DNA of 64,000 nt from Nitrosovibrio sp. Nv6 (GTDB lineage: Bacteria; Pseudomonadota; Gammaproteobacteria; Burkholderiales; Nitrosomonadaceae), in contig NZ_FODX01000002.1 of NCBI RefSeq assembly GCF_900110495.1, positions 310,001 through 374,000 on the forward strand, written 5' to 3'. This document shows, in pieces, positions 21,940-31,852 of this stretch; within the stretch, counting starts at the first letter, position 1, and every line of letters starts with the position of its first letter. The notes beneath the pieces were generated by a model, which saw nothing but the letters and a program-made list of their open reading frames with translations, was not told where the DNA came from and did no database searches. The translations under genes were made by a program, and so were the position numbers.

Positions 21940-23846
21940 ACCGTAAAGTCGAGCTTCGCAATCACCCTCGAGAGCAGTACAACTTTCGGTTGCGGCTTGC
22001 CGTCAGCGCCGGTTTCGTATTGTTACTGTTCCTGCTGCTGTTTGCGCGTTTTTTTTACCTGCAGGTGTCACAACGCGAGCATTATCACACCCTGGCGGAA
22101 GCTAACCGGATATCCATTGCGCCTATTGTGCCGAATCGGGGCCTGATTTTTGACCGCAACGGTGAAGTGTTGGCGCACAACTACTCGGCCTACACCCTTG
22201 AAATCGTGCCGAGCAAGGTGCGTGACATCGAGACTCTCATCAACGAATTATCCACCGTGATCGAGATAGCCGCGAGAGACCGCAAGCGTTTCAAGAAGCT
22301 GATGGAGGAGAGCAAGAGATTTGAAAGCCTGCCCATCCGAACCCGTTTATCAGATGTGGAAGTGGCCCGTTTCGCCGCTAACCGCTACCGCTTTCCAGGA
22401 GTGGAAATCAAGGCGCGTTTATTCCGCCAATATCCAAAAGGCTCTAGTGCATCCCACGTGGTGGGCTATATTGGCCGAATTAATGACAAGGATCTGGAAC
22501 AACTGGAGGCCAACGATGACCTGGCCAATTATCGAGGTTCCCAATATATGGGAAAAATCGGTATCGAGCAGAGTTATGAAAAGGAATTACACGGGACGAC
22601 CGGCTTCGAGGAAATGGAAACGGATGCGGCCGGACGGGTGATAAGGGTAATATCCCGTACGCCGCCGATCTCGGGCAACAACCTGACGCTATCGCTCGAT
22701 TCCAGATTGCAGGAGGTCGCAGAAAAAGCATTCGGGGACCGGCGCGGTGCGCTGGTAGCGATTGAGCCTGCCACTGGTGACATACTCGCGTTTGTGAGCA
22801 AACCAGGGTTCGACCCCAATCTGTTCGTCGATGGCATCGACTCCGAAAACTGGGATTTGCTGAACAACTCCATCGACAGACCCCTTAACAACCGCGCCTT
22901 GCGCGGGCTTTATCCACCAGGTTCGACATTTAAACCGTTTATGGCGCTTGCCGGCCTGGAGCTGAAAAAGCGCTGGCCCGAACACTCAATCAATGACTCG
23001 GGGTACTTCAGCCTCCCGGGGAGTACACACCGCTTCCGTGATTGGAAGGCCGGAGGCCACGGTGTCGTCGATCTGCACAAATCCCTGGTTGTGTCATGCG
23101 ACACATACTACTATGGGCTTGCCAACGACCTGGGCATCGACAACATCTTCAATTTCGTCAGCAAATTCGGGATGGGGAAAAAAACGGGGATCGATATCGC
23201 GGGCGAGGCGTCCGGCCTGCTACCCTCGCAGGAATGGAAAATGAAGCGGCACAAGCAGAAATGGTACGCCGGCGATACCATCTCCGTGGGGATAGGCCAG
23301 GGCTATAACCTCGCCACGCCGCTGCAGTTGGCTTTTGCCACTGCGATATTAGCTGGCAATGGCACGGCGTTTCGTCCGCACGTGGTGAAGCAGGTTCTGA
23401 ATAACAATAATGAGGTGGTGCGCGAAATTGCCACACATCCCTTGTATAAGCTCGATCTCGATCCCGTTAATCTGCGAGCGGTGCGGGACGCGCTCGTAGA
23501 CGTAACCCGGCCTGGCGGCACCGCGGCGCTGGCCGGCGAGGGCGCCGCCTATTCTTTCGCAGGAAAGACCGGGACATCGCAAGTGATCGGCATGAGGCAA
23601 GGGGAAAAATACGTAGAAAGCAAGGTGCGGGAGCGGTTCCGTGATCACGCGCTGTTCATTGCCTATGCCCCGGCCGAGAGCCCGAAAATTGCGCTATCGG
23701 TGCTGGTGGAAAATGGTGGGCACGGCGGCGCTACCGCAGCCCCTATCGCAAGGCTGGTGATGGACTATTACCTGCTCGGCACACTGCCCGCAGAACCTGC
23801 TGCGCCAGCCGTCGAGCAGGTGAATGAAGAGGGCGAGCATGATTGA
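21936..23846 (+). CDS. mrdA: Penicillin-binding protein 2
   Basis: PBP2 is the class B transpeptidase of the elongasome. The 636-residue product has one N-terminal membrane anchor (about residues 20-42), a pedestal/dimerisation domain with APIVPNRGLIFDRNGEVLA, and the transpeptidase domain with SxxK Ser330 (PPGSTFKPF), the SxN-type motif SCD (Ser387) and KTG (Lys544, AGKTGTSQV). SCD in place of SxN is normal for PBP2. It is translationally coupled to mreD and overlaps rodA. Confidence 0.97.
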   Translation: MNRKVELRNHPREQYNFRLRLAVSAGFVLLLFLLLFARFFYLQVSQREHYHTLAEANRISIAPIVPNRGLIFDRNGEVLAHNYSAYTLEIVPSKVRDIETLINELSTVIEIAARDRKRFKKLMEESKRFESLPIRTRLSDVEVARFAANRYRFPGVEIKARLFRQYPKGSSASHVVGYIGRINDKDLEQLEANDDLANYRGSQYMGKIGIEQSYEKELHGTTGFEEMETDAAGRVIRVISRTPPISGNNLTLSLDSRLQEVAEKAFGDRRGALVAIEPATGDILAFVSKPGFDPNLFVDGIDSENWDLLNNSIDRPLNNRALRGLYPPGSTFKPFMALAGLELKKRWPEHSINDSGYFSLPGSTHRFRDWKAGGHGVVDLHKSLVVSCDTYYYGLANDLGIDNIFNFVSKFGMGKKTGIDIAGEASGLLPSQEWKMKRHKQKWYAGDTISVGIGQGYNLATPLQLAFATAILAGNGTAFRPHVVKQVLNNNNEVVREIATHPLYKLDLDPVNLRAVRDALVDVTRPGGTAALAGEGAAYSFAGKTGTSQVIGMRQGEKYVESKVRERFRDHALFIAYAPAESPKIALSVLVENGGHGGATAAPIARLVMDYYLLGTLPAEPAAPAVEQVNEEGEHD

Positions 23847-24939
23847 ACCTCTGCGCCTGTGGAACTACCTTACACGTTACGTGGACGGTTTCCTGCTATG
23901 CGGAATATTGTTACTGATGTTGACCGGCCTGCTGACGCTTTATAGCGCAACCGATGCGAACCTCAACCGCGTTACAAACCAGGCAATCAATATGCTGATA
24001 GCGCTTGGCATCATGTGGCTGATCGCCAATATTCCATTACAGCATATCATGCGTATTGCGCTGCCTCTATATGTTACCGGTCTTTTCCTGCTGCTTGGCG
24101 TGGCGCTGTTCGGCGAAATCAACAACGGCGCCCGGCGCTGGCTGAACATCGGCGTGACCCGTATTCAACCTTCCGAACTGATGAAAATAGCGGTACCGCT
24201 GATGATGGCCTGGTATTTCGACAAACATGAGGCCACCTTGAGGCTGAGAGATTACGCGATAGCAACACTGCTACTGCTACTTCCTTTATTGATGATCTTG
24301 CGTCAGCCGGATTTGGGCACTGCATTGCTCATCGCGTCCAGCGGCTTTTACGTGCTGTTTCTAACCGGACTGTCATGGCGCATCATGGCTACATTATTCG
24401 TTGCCGGAGCGGGAAGCCTGCCGCTGCTATGGTCGATGATGCATGATTATCAGCGCCGCCGCGTGATGACGCTGTTTGATCCGACACAGGATGCGCTGGG
24501 CGCGGGATACCACACCATTCAGTCCACTATTGCCATCGGATCAGGTGGCGTTCTCGGCAAGGGGTGGCAACATGGAACCCAGACTCATCTCGATTTCCTT
24601 CCCGAGAGAAGCACCGATTTCATCTTTGCGGTATTTTCCGAGGAATTTGGACTGACCGGCAACCTGTTGCTGTTGCTTTTATACCTGATGGTTATAGGCC
24701 GCGGCATGGTTATCGCGGCCAATGCCTCCACCCAGTTTACTCGTCTCATCGCCGGTTCGATCACGCTGACATTCTTCACTTATATTTTTGTCAACATGGG
24801 CATGGTCATCGGCATCCTTCCCGTGGTGGGGGTACCGCTGCCGCTGATCAGCTACGGCGGCACGTCGATGGTGACAATGCTGCTGGGATTTGGTATTTTG
24901 ATGAGCATTCAGATGCATCCCAAGCTGGTGAAGACGTGA
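23839..24939 (+). CDS. rodA: SEDS glycosyltransferase RodA
   Basis: RodA polymerises lipid II into glycan strands alongside PBP2. The 366-residue product has about ten membrane spans and SEDS motifs: NGARRWLNIGVTRIQPSELMKIAVPL near residues 95-120, LRQPDLGTALLI, and the C-terminal VGVPLPLISYGGTSMV. An in-frame ATG lies at 23824; ATG 23839 is preferred because of the GAGGGCGAG just before it and the usual SEDS N terminus. It overlaps the mrdA end by eight bases and the rlpA GTG start by four. Confidence 0.96.
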   Translation: MIEPLRLWNYLTRYVDGFLLCGILLLMLTGLLTLYSATDANLNRVTNQAINMLIALGIMWLIANIPLQHIMRIALPLYVTGLFLLLGVALFGEINNGARRWLNIGVTRIQPSELMKIAVPLMMAWYFDKHEATLRLRDYAIATLLLLLPLLMILRQPDLGTALLIASSGFYVLFLTGLSWRIMATLFVAGAGSLPLLWSMMHDYQRRRVMTLFDPTQDALGAGYHTIQSTIAIGSGGVLGKGWQHGTQTHLDFLPERSTDFIFAVFSEEFGLTGNLLLLLLYLMVIGRGMVIAANASTQFTRLIAGSITLTFFTYIFVNMGMVIGILPVVGVPLPLISYGGTSMVTMLLGFGILMSIQMHPKLVKT

Positions 24940-26084
24940 GGAACGCTGATTCAGAATCAAGAAACGTGCCGAATCGTGCACTCCTTCCAGGGCGATGGAT
25001 TACGTGGATCGCCGCGGCGGGAATTCTCGTTTTTGCCGGCGGCTGCGGCACCATCCTGAAACAGGATAAGGCGGGCAAGGGGTCGGCGTTATTTGGTATT
25101 ACGCAAAAAAAAGGCGGCTATTATCTGGACGATGGACCCGGCGATAACCCGCCGGCCGATCTGTCTTCCATTCCCGATGCCGTTCCCCGCGATGAACCCT
25201 TGCGCCAGGCCAACATGCGACCTTACGTCGCGTTGGGCAAATGGTACAAACCGATGGCCGGCCTTGAATCGTACAAAGCGCGTGGAATCGCTTCATGGTA
25301 TGGCCGCCGCTACCACGGACAGAAAACCGCCTCGGGCGAAACCTATGACATGTATGGGATGACCGCCGCGCATACCACCTTGCCGATACCCAGCTACGCC
25401 CGCGTCACCAATATCAGGAATGGAAAATCCGTGGTGGTACGCGTCAATGATCGTGGGCCATTCCTTTCCGATCGGTTGATCGACCTTTCCTATACTGCCG
25501 CTTACAAGCTCGATGTGCTCGGTGGCGGCAGCGCATGGGTGGAGGTGGAAACAGTCCTGCCTGGCGGACCTCCCGTGCAAATAGCGGAAGCGTCTCCAGT
25601 TGTCCCGACTTCAGGCCCCGCTCGTAATTCCGCTGCTGCCTCTACTGTTTCCACTGCCCCCGCTGCCTCGGCCTCTTCCATTCCTTCCCCAATACCTGCC
25701 TCTATCCCGGAAAAAAACAACCTCTCGCGGTCGCTTGATATAGGAACGCAAAAAGGAGATACCAAGCTGGATTTAATCGAAGCTGCCTACCACCCTACAT
25801 CATCTGACACATCTGTTTCCGCTCCCCTTGACACGCCTGCTACAGAGGAGCCCCGCGGAATCTATCTGCAACTAGGCGCCTTCAGTCTCTATGATAACGC
25901 CGATAATTTTCTCGCGCGCATGCGCAACGAGCTTCCCTCATTGATCAACTCCCTCGGCATTGTAGCAAGAGATGGCATGTTCAAAGTTCATGCCGGGCCT
26001 TATCCCGATCAAATCCGGGCAAGACAGGCGGCGGACAGGATTGCTCAGACTCTCGACATTAAGCCGGTGTTACTGATCCGATAG
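24936..26084 (+). CDS. rlpA: RlpA septal lipoprotein with SPOR domain
   Basis: RlpA is an outer-membrane lipoprotein that, in Pseudomonas, cleaves denuded septal glycan. The 382-residue product has a lipobox (VFAGGC, about residue 37), a double-psi beta-barrel domain (GIASWYGRRYHGQKTASGE, VVVRVNDRGPF, IDLSYTAAYKLDVL), a Ser/Pro/Ala-rich linker and a C-terminal SPOR domain (YLQLGAFSLYDNADNF) that binds denuded glycans. The ORF is open far upstream inside rodA, but no ATG exists there in a sensible place. GTG 24936, overlapping the rodA stop (GTGA), is the best start; GTG 24966 is an alternative. Confidence 0.9.
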   Translation: MRNADSESRNVPNRALLPGRWITWIAAAGILVFAGGCGTILKQDKAGKGSALFGITQKKGGYYLDDGPGDNPPADLSSIPDAVPRDEPLRQANMRPYVALGKWYKPMAGLESYKARGIASWYGRRYHGQKTASGETYDMYGMTAAHTTLPIPSYARVTNIRNGKSVVVRVNDRGPFLSDRLIDLSYTAAYKLDVLGGGSAWVEVETVLPGGPPVQIAEASPVVPTSGPARNSAAASTVSTAPAASASSIPSPIPASIPEKNNLSRSLDIGTQKGDTKLDLIEAAYHPTSSDTSVSAPLDTPATEEPRGIYLQLGAFSLYDNADNFLARMRNELPSLINSLGIVARDGMFKVHAGPYPDQIRARQAADRIAQTLDIKPVLLIR

Positions 26085-26273
26085 TTATGCTCAGGCGATC
26101 CGATCGGCTCGGCGACCAAAATACTTGCAGTACATCCAGAACGCGCTGGGCATGAAATTCAGCTAGTAATGAAAACAGGAACGGTTCGGCGGATAGCAAA
26201 ATCTGCGTTCACTTGATAGAATCGGCCTGTCCTCTTCAATTAATTCCGTCCACCACTCTTCTCAGGATTATCC

Positions 26274-27518
26274 ATGACTACTAAAAATTTCTATCCAGCT
26301 AAAAAGATCAGCACGTTTTATCCGCCACAGCGCACTTTGATGGGGCCGGGTCCGTCCGATACGCATCCGCGGGTATTGTCCGCCATGGCCCGCCCCACGC
26401 TGGGTCATCTCGATCCGGTATTCACGGATATGATGGAGGAACTGAAAAGTCTGCTGCGCTACGCTTTTCAAACATCCAATCTGCTGACCTTCCCGGTTTC
26501 AGGCCCTGGCTCGGTTGGGATGGAAATGTGCTTTGTCAATATGGTCAACCCTAGCGACAAGGTGATCGTATGCCGAAACGGCGTCTTTGGCGGGCGCATG
26601 ATCGAGAATGTGCAGCGCTGCGGCGGTACGGCAGTGGTCGTGGAAGACAAGTGGGGAGCACCGGTTGACCCGCAGAAGGTAGAAGACGCATTGAAACAGA
26701 ATCCTGATGCGAAGATCGTCGCTTTTGTTCACGCCGAGACGTCTACCGGCGCGCTGTCTGATGCAAAAACACTTTGCGAGATCGCTCATCGCCACAATTG
26801 CCTCACTATTGTGGATACAGTCACTTCGCTGGGCGGTTCCCCTCTCAAGGTCGACGAATGGAAAATAGATGCGATTTATTCCGGCAGCCAGAAATGCCTG
26901 TCGTGCCCGCCCGGCCTGTCGCCCATCAGTTTTTCCGAGCGGGTCGTGGACCTGGTCAGGAATCGCAAAACCAAGGTACAAAGCTGGTTCATGGATTTGA
27001 ACCTGCTGTTGGGGTATTGGGGAACCACTCGCACATACCATCATACCGCTCCCACCAATGCGCTTTACGCATTGCACGAATCACTGGTGATGCTGTACGA
27101 AGAAGGGTTGGAGCATTCCTGGGCGCGTCATCAGCGCAACCACATCGCGCTGAAGGCAGGACTGGAAATTCTCGGCATGAAATATCTGGTGGAAGAAAAG
27201 TCCCGGCTGCCGCAGCTCAATTCCGTACATGTGCCGGAAGGCATAGATGAGAAGGAGGTTCGCCGTCGGCTGATCGCTGACTATGACCTTGAAATCGGCG
27301 CTGGCTTGGGCGATTTCGCGGGCAAGATCTGGCGTTTCGGCTTGATGGGTTATTCGAGCAGGATCGAAAATGTGATGCTTTGCCTGGGTGCGCTGGAAAC
27401 CGTATTTTCCGATATGGGCGTAAAAATCGAATATGGGGCTGCGGAATCCGCAGCGCATTACGCCTATGCCTCCAACCCTCTGCCGGTGGAAAGTAAAAGT
27501 TCTGCCAAGGCGGCTTGA
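26274..27518 (+). CDS. Serine-glyoxylate aminotransferase-like PLP enzyme
   Basis: A class V, fold-type I aminotransferase of 414 residues. The PLP-binding lysine is Lys207 in SGSQKCLSCPPGLSP. Other family features are PGPSDTHPRVLSAMARPTLGHLDP at the N terminus, PVSGPGSVGMEM and VDTVTSLGGSP. It probably converts glyoxylate to glycine with serine or alanine as donor. Together with glcF this gives a photorespiration-like salvage of phosphoglycolate, expected in a RuBisCO-using ammonia oxidiser (inference). Substrate choice between serine and alanine cannot be read from sequence. Single gene. Confidence 0.88.
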   Translation: MTTKNFYPAKKISTFYPPQRTLMGPGPSDTHPRVLSAMARPTLGHLDPVFTDMMEELKSLLRYAFQTSNLLTFPVSGPGSVGMEMCFVNMVNPSDKVIVCRNGVFGGRMIENVQRCGGTAVVVEDKWGAPVDPQKVEDALKQNPDAKIVAFVHAETSTGALSDAKTLCEIAHRHNCLTIVDTVTSLGGSPLKVDEWKIDAIYSGSQKCLSCPPGLSPISFSERVVDLVRNRKTKVQSWFMDLNLLLGYWGTTRTYHHTAPTNALYALHESLVMLYEEGLEHSWARHQRNHIALKAGLEILGMKYLVEEKSRLPQLNSVHVPEGIDEKEVRRRLIADYDLEIGAGLGDFAGKIWRFGLMGYSSRIENVMLCLGALETVFSDMGVKIEYGAAESAAHYAYASNPLPVESKSSAKAA

Positions 27519-27650
27519 TTAGTTGAGCAGGTAAAAGAACTTCGGAACAAGCCTCCGCTTTTGCCAGCGGGGCTTGCCGAGGCGATGGTGGTTTGTGTAA
27601 GCATGGCGTAGCCAAAGGCGGAGACGAGGCCGCGAGTGACTGGTCTATAC

Positions 27651-27677
27651 GGTGTAATGCGCTTTGCTTATTACACC
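27651..27677. repeat. REP-like hairpin after the aminotransferase gene
   Basis: A perfect 8-base inverted repeat, GGTGTAAT...ATTACACC, with an 11-base loop (GCGCTTTGCTT). Its form (a stem around a GCGCTTTGC core) resembles REP elements of other proteobacteria and differs from the RayT-flanking hairpin. It lies between the convergent aminotransferase and metF genes and may act as a bidirectional terminator. Confidence 0.6.
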
Positions 27678-27735
27678 CCGCACTCTCCTGCAGCTCTTAC
27701 AACTCTTGGGTCACATCAAGTCTTATCCAGTGGTC

Positions 27736-28581
27736 TTACAATCCCAGCCGCTGCCAGATTGTCGTCGTCAACCCTGCCGAGTTCAAGGTATAAAAATGCA
27801 ATCCGGGCGCACCGGCACTCAGCAATCGATCGCACAGATCGGTTACGATATCCAGCCCGAATGCGCGTATTGATGCACTGTCGTCTCCATAACTTTCCAG
27901 CTTTTTTCTGATCCAGCGGGGAATTTCAGCGCCGCAGGCGTCCGAAAATCTTGCGAGCTGGGAAAATTTGTTGATGGGCATGATACCGGGCACAATGGGG
28001 ATATCGATGCCCATCGCTTCGCACGCATCAACAAAACTGAAGTAGGCATCCGCATTGTAGAAATATTGCGTAATAACGGAGTCAGCTCCAGCTTCAACCT
28101 TGCGTTTGAAGTTCTGCAAATCTTCCTGCACGGAATTAGCCTGTGGATGGTATTCGGGATATGACGCAACATCGATATGAAATGCGTCGTCAAACTCCTT
28201 GCGAATGAATGTCACCAGTTCATTGGCATAGCGAAATTCCCCGCCCTGTGCCATGCCCGAGGGTAGATCACCTCGCAGTGCGATCACGTGGCGAATGCCC
28301 CCGTCGCGATATTTCTGCAACATGGTGCGAATGTTTTCGCTGGTCGCGCCAATACAGGAAAGATGGGGTGCGGCAACATACCCCTCTTCCTGGATTTCCA
28401 GCACCGTCTCAAGGGTTCGATCGCGCGTCGATCCACCTGCACCGAAGGTCACCGAAAAGAACTTTGGATCAAGTTGCGCCAGTTGCCTGCGAGTGGCGCG
28501 CAGCTTCTCGATTCCCTCCACTGTTTGCGGTGGAAAAAACTCGAAGCTGAAAGTGGGAGCGAATTTTTTTTGTGATTCCAT
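27736..28581 (-). CDS. metF: 5,10-methylenetetrahydrofolate reductase
   Basis: MetF reduces methylene-THF to methyl-THF with an FAD cofactor, feeding methionine synthase. The 281-residue protein has FEFFPPQT (catalytic Glu region), SVTFGAGGSTRDRT, HVIALRGDLP and ADSVITQYFYNADAYFSF. Length is normal for bacterial MetF. It is the last of the minus-strand series metK-ahcY-metF, which regenerates S-adenosylmethionine, but a 337-base gap separates it from ahcY, so it may have its own promoter. Confidence 0.96.
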   Translation of the reverse strand: MESQKKFAPTFSFEFFPPQTVEGIEKLRATRRQLAQLDPKFFSVTFGAGGSTRDRTLETVLEIQEEGYVAAPHLSCIGATSENIRTMLQKYRDGGIRHVIALRGDLPSGMAQGGEFRYANELVTFIRKEFDDAFHIDVASYPEYHPQANSVQEDLQNFKRKVEAGADSVITQYFYNADAYFSFVDACEAMGIDIPIVPGIMPINKFSQLARFSDACGAEIPRWIRKKLESYGDDSASIRAFGLDIVTDLCDRLLSAGAPGLHFYTLNSAGLTTTIWQRLGL

Positions 28582-28918
28582 TTTAGCTAGCCCGAATATT
28601 TCACGCGGTCGTGAATGATGGCAAGGCAGAGTCGCCAGTCAATTGGCGGATCTGTCATCACCCCAGGTCCATGATTGAGTTGGAAGCGAAGCAGGGACGC
28701 GAAAACACCGGAAAGCCCAGCATCGGCGAAGGTGGGTAGATAGACTGGATTTCGTATTCCAAGCCCTGTTGAGCCCGACCACCTATTTCCCTTATTCATG
28801 CCATTGGCAGTCGTCGAGGCTGATCTGATGAAATACGTGGACCTGCCGCGGCACGCGCGGAGAAGATAAAAGCTTTATCCGCCATCTACCTGCTCCGGCG
28901 CCTACGCAACCTGAAAGC
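28582..28918. other. Intergenic region between ahcY and metF
   Basis: A 337-base gap. An imperfect hairpin (GCG...GATAAA-AGC-TTTATC-CGC, 28857-28882) lies just after the ahcY stop codon and could attenuate read-through; it looks like a REP-type element. A 70-codon minus-strand frame (28587-28799) has no ribosome site and no recognisable family, and I do not call it a gene. No second riboswitch is visible before metF. Confidence 0.5.
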
Positions 28919-30394
28919 TTAGTACCGATACATTGCGGGCTTGTACGGCCCGTTTTTGTCCAGGTTCAGGTAGCTCGCTTGCTCCTCGGTCAATTCGGTA
29001 AGTTTTACACCGAGCTTTTTGATGTGCAGCCGCGCTACTTTCTCGTCGAGATGCTTGGGCAGTACATAAACATTCTTCTGATAGCTGGCGCCATTTTGCC
29101 ACAACTCCATTTGTGCCAGCACCTGATTGGTGAACGAACTGGACATGACAAAAGAGGGATGGCCGGTCGCGCAGCCCAGATTCACCAGTCGCCCCTGCGC
29201 GAGCACAATGATGCGTCGGCCTGTCGGGAAAATGACGTGATCCACCTGAGGCTTGATATTTTCCCACTGGTATTTCTGGACGGACGCAATATCTATCTCG
29301 GAATCGAAATGGCCGATATTGCACACGATAGCCTGATCTTTCATTCTCAGCATGTGGTCATGGGTAATGACGCGCAGATTCCCGGTGGCGGTGACAAAGA
29401 TATCCGCCTGATCGCAGACTTCGTCCATGGTGACTACGCGATAGCCTTCCATTGCCGCTTGCAGAGCGCAAATCGGGTCTATCTCTGTTATCCATACAGT
29501 TGCGCCTAGACCGCGCAGGGATTGGGCACAACCCTTGCCTACGTCGCCGTAACCGCAGACCAGCGCTATCTTGCCGGCGATCATGACATCGGTAGCCCGT
29601 TTGATTCCATCGACCAGCGACTCGCGGCAACCATAAAGGTTATCGAACTTGGACTTGGTGACCGAGTCGTTGACGTTGAATGCCGGAAACGGCAGTTCGC
29701 CTTTTTTCTGCATTTCGTACAAACGGTGAACGCCGGTAGTGGTTTCCTCGGTCACGCCGCGGATGCTAGCACGCCTGCTGGAATACCAGCCAGGACTGGT
29801 ACTCAGTCGTTTCCGGATGGCTGCAAACAAGGCATGTTCTTCCTCATTGGTGGGATTGGCAATAACCGACGAATCGCTTTCCGCTCTGCTACCGAGAATA
29901 ATGAGCAATGTTGCATCGCCGCCATCATCCAGAATCATGTTAGGGGCGCTGTCTGCATCCGGCGCACCCTGTTCGGACGGCCACTCGAAAATACGGTGGG
30001 CATATTCCCAGTAGTCATCCAGCGATTCGCCCTTGTAAGCAAACACCGGAATGCCTTCTGCTGCGATGGCTGCCGCGGCGTGGTCCTGGGTAGAAAAAAT
30101 ATTGCAGGAAGCCCAGCGCACTTGCGCACCCAGTTTGATCAGCGTTTCGATCAACACCGCCGTCTGAATGGTCATGTGGAGCGAACCCGCAATACGCGCG
30201 CCCGCCAAAGGCTTTGTGTCAGCGTATTCTTCGCGTAACGCCATCAAACCGGGCATCTCTGTTTCGGCGATGGCAATTTCCTTGCGTCCCCATCCCGCCA
30301 GCGACATATCTGCGACTTTACAATCGGAAAATTCGTTACCCGCGGAGGTGGAGGTGGAGGTGGATGCGGATATAGAACTGAGCACAGCGTTCAT
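28919..30394 (-). CDS. ahcY: S-adenosylhomocysteine hydrolase
   Basis: AhcY cleaves S-adenosylhomocysteine to adenosine and homocysteine, relieving methyltransferase inhibition. The 491-residue product has the NAD-binding [18 protein letters not shown] motif, the family segments [16 protein letters not shown] and [22 protein letters not shown], and the C-terminal [15 protein letters not shown]. The first 20 residues are a Ser/Thr tract (TSTSTSAG) absent from most homologues, encoded by a GGAGGT-type repeat. An AGGAGA site precedes the ATG. Expression is very likely controlled by the SAH riboswitch in its leader. Confidence 0.97.
   Translation of the reverse strand: MNAVLSSISASTSTSTSAGNEFSDCKVADMSLAGWGRKEIAIAETEMPGLMALREEYADTKPLAGARIAGSLHMTIQTAVLIETLIKLGAQVRWASCNIFSTQDHAAAAIAAEGIPVFAYKGESLDDYWEYAHRIFEWPSEQGAPDADSAPNMILDDGGDATLLIILGSRAESDSSVIANPTNEEEHALFAAIRKRLSTSPGWYSSRRASIRGVTEETTTGVHRLYEMQKKGELPFPAFNVNDSVTKSKFDNLYGCRESLVDGIKRATDVMIAGKIALVCGYGDVGKGCAQSLRGLGATVWITEIDPICALQAAMEGYRVVTMDEVCDQADIFVTATGNLRVITHDHMLRMKDQAIVCNIGHFDSEIDIASVQKYQWENIKPQVDHVIFPTGRRIIVLAQGRLVNLGCATGHPSFVMSSSFTNQVLAQMELWQNGASYQKNVYVLPKHLDEKVARLHIKKLGVKLTELTEEQASYLNLDKNGPYKPAMYRY
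30344..30364. repeat. GGAGGT hexamer microsatellite in ahcY
   Basis: Three perfect GGAGGT units plus a partial copy (read on the plus strand) lie in the first codons of ahcY, encoding a Ser-Thr repeat on the minus strand. A hexamer keeps frame when it expands or shrinks, so the tract length may vary between strains without breaking the gene. Confidence 0.7.
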
Positions 30395-30416
30395 AAAATA
30401 ATCTCCTGAAAGATGA

Positions 30417-30487
30417 ACGAGCGCCGTTGTTGCGATCCTCCCCTGCCGAGCCTCGCGGGCCTCTGCCCGTTGCAGCGCTCCTCGGCC
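30417..30487 (-). promoter_or_regulatory. S-adenosylhomocysteine (SAH) riboswitch
   Basis: The ahcY leader matches the SAH riboswitch consensus on the minus strand. The P1 helix is GCCGAG (30486-30481) with CTCGGC (30450-30445). Inside it are the conserved GAGCGCTGCAACGGGC run and a GGGC/GCCC P2 hairpin. The 3' GGCGCTC segment (30425-30419) pairs with GAGCGC (30480-30475) to form the pseudoknot. The element ends about 22 bases before the ahcY ATG. This class binds SAH and turns ahcY on when SAH accumulates. Placement directly before ahcY is the usual genomic context. Confidence 0.93.
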
Positions 30488-30516
30488 TGGAAGGGATTGA
30501 AGCTAACTTTGAAAAC

Positions 30517-31719
30517 TCATGCCTGAAGACTTATTGCCTGCGGTTCCATTGTAGTTTCGATTCCCGCTTCGGCGTGCAGTTGTGCGGCTTTATCTGTAGC
30601 CTCCCAGGTGAATTCCGGTTCATCCCGTCCGAAATGGCCATATGCGGCGGTCTTCTGGTAAATCGGGCGCAGAAGATCGAGACCATGAATAATGCCACGA
30701 GGACGCAAGTCGAAATGACGCTCGATCAGCCTGACGATTTCCTGGTCGGAAATCTTTCCTGTCCCGAAAGTATCGACCATCAGCGAAACCGGACGCGCCA
30801 CGCCAATAGCATAGGCCATCTGGACTTCACATCTGCTGGCAATACCGGCAGCAACGATGTTCTTGGCCACATAACGCCCCGCATAGGCTGCGGAACGATC
30901 TACCTTGGATGGATCTTTGCCCGAGAAAGCGCCACCGCCGTGATGCGCAGTCCCGCCGTAGCTATCCACGATAATCTTGCGCCCGGTCAGGCCGCAATCG
31001 CCCATCGGCCCACCCACAACGAAGCGTCCTGTGGGATTGATGAGGTAACGGGTCGCCCCATTCAGCATTTTTTTTGGAATCACCGGCTTGATAATTTCTT
31101 CGATTACCGCTTCACTCAGTTGCTCATGGGAAATGTCCGGATGATGCTGGGTAGATATCACCACCGTGTCGATCCGTTGTGGTTTGCCATTCAGATAGCG
31201 CACCGAAACCTGCGACTTTGCATCCGGACGCAACCACGGCAAGCGCCCGTCTTTTCTCAGTTCCGCCTGTCGCTCCATCAGGCGATGTGCATAATAGATG
31301 GGCATCGGCATCAATTGCGGGGTTTCATCGCAGGCATAGCCGAACATGAGACCCTGATCGCCAGCGCCCTGCTCCATCTCTTCTTCCTTCGTGCGGTTGA
31401 CTCCCTGGGCGATATCGGGAGATTGTTTATTGAATGCCGTCAGCACCGCGCAGGTATGATGATCAAAGCCGATATCGGAACTGTTGTATCCGATACGTTT
31501 GACCGCCGCACGCGCAACCTGCATATAGTCAACATTGGCCTCGGTGGTGATTTCACCCGACATTACAATCAAACCGGTACTGCACAGCGTCTCGCAGGCA
31601 ACCCGTGCATTGGGGTCCTGTGCCAGGATGGCGTCCAGGATTGAATCGGAAATCTGATCAGCCACCTTGTCGGGATGACCCTCGGACACGGATTCGGAAG
31701 TAAAAAGATATTCGCTCAT
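30517..31719 (-). CDS. metK: S-adenosylmethionine synthetase
   Basis: MetK joins methionine and ATP to make S-adenosylmethionine. The 400-residue protein has the signatures [12 protein letters not shown] and [19 protein letters not shown], plus [20 protein letters not shown] at the N terminus. It lies upstream of the riboswitch-ahcY unit, so metK, ahcY and metF together cover the SAM cycle apart from methionine synthase. I find no SAM riboswitch in its 5' region. The divergent dapF start is 133 bases away. Confidence 0.98.
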   Translation of the reverse strand: MSEYLFTSESVSEGHPDKVADQISDSILDAILAQDPNARVACETLCSTGLIVMSGEITTEANVDYMQVARAAVKRIGYNSSDIGFDHHTCAVLTAFNKQSPDIAQGVNRTKEEEMEQGAGDQGLMFGYACDETPQLMPMPIYYAHRLMERQAELRKDGRLPWLRPDAKSQVSVRYLNGKPQRIDTVVISTQHHPDISHEQLSEAVIEEIIKPVIPKKMLNGATRYLINPTGRFVVGGPMGDCGLTGRKIIVDSYGGTAHHGGGAFSGKDPSKVDRSAAYAGRYVAKNIVAAGIASRCEVQMAYAIGVARPVSLMVDTFGTGKISDQEIVRLIERHFDLRPRGIIHGLDLLRPIYQKTAAYGHFGRDEPEFTWEATDKAAQLHAEAGIETTMEPQAISLQA

Positions 31720-31852
31720 GTTGTCCCAGCCGTTTTTAGTCGTAAAGGACTGTAGAATACCAAATTACGCGCGTATTAAGAAGACGAAATAACGGGGTGA
31801 GTGATATTCCGCTTTTTATGCCTCGCGTCGATCTCCTTCCGGCTATTGGTTC

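Noticed and set aside
24564..24935. Large upstream extension of the rlpA frame
   Set aside because: It lies inside rodA in another frame and has no conserved content; the GTG at the rodA stop is a better start.
28587..28799. 70-codon minus-strand ORF between ahcY and metF
   Set aside because: No ribosome site, no recognisable domain and an odd composition. Lies in a region with REP-like structure; not called a gene.
31720..31852. Possible SAM riboswitch before metK
   Set aside because: I looked for SAM-I/SAM-II/SAM-V-like core motifs in the metK leader and saw none; only promoter-like AT-rich sequence is present.
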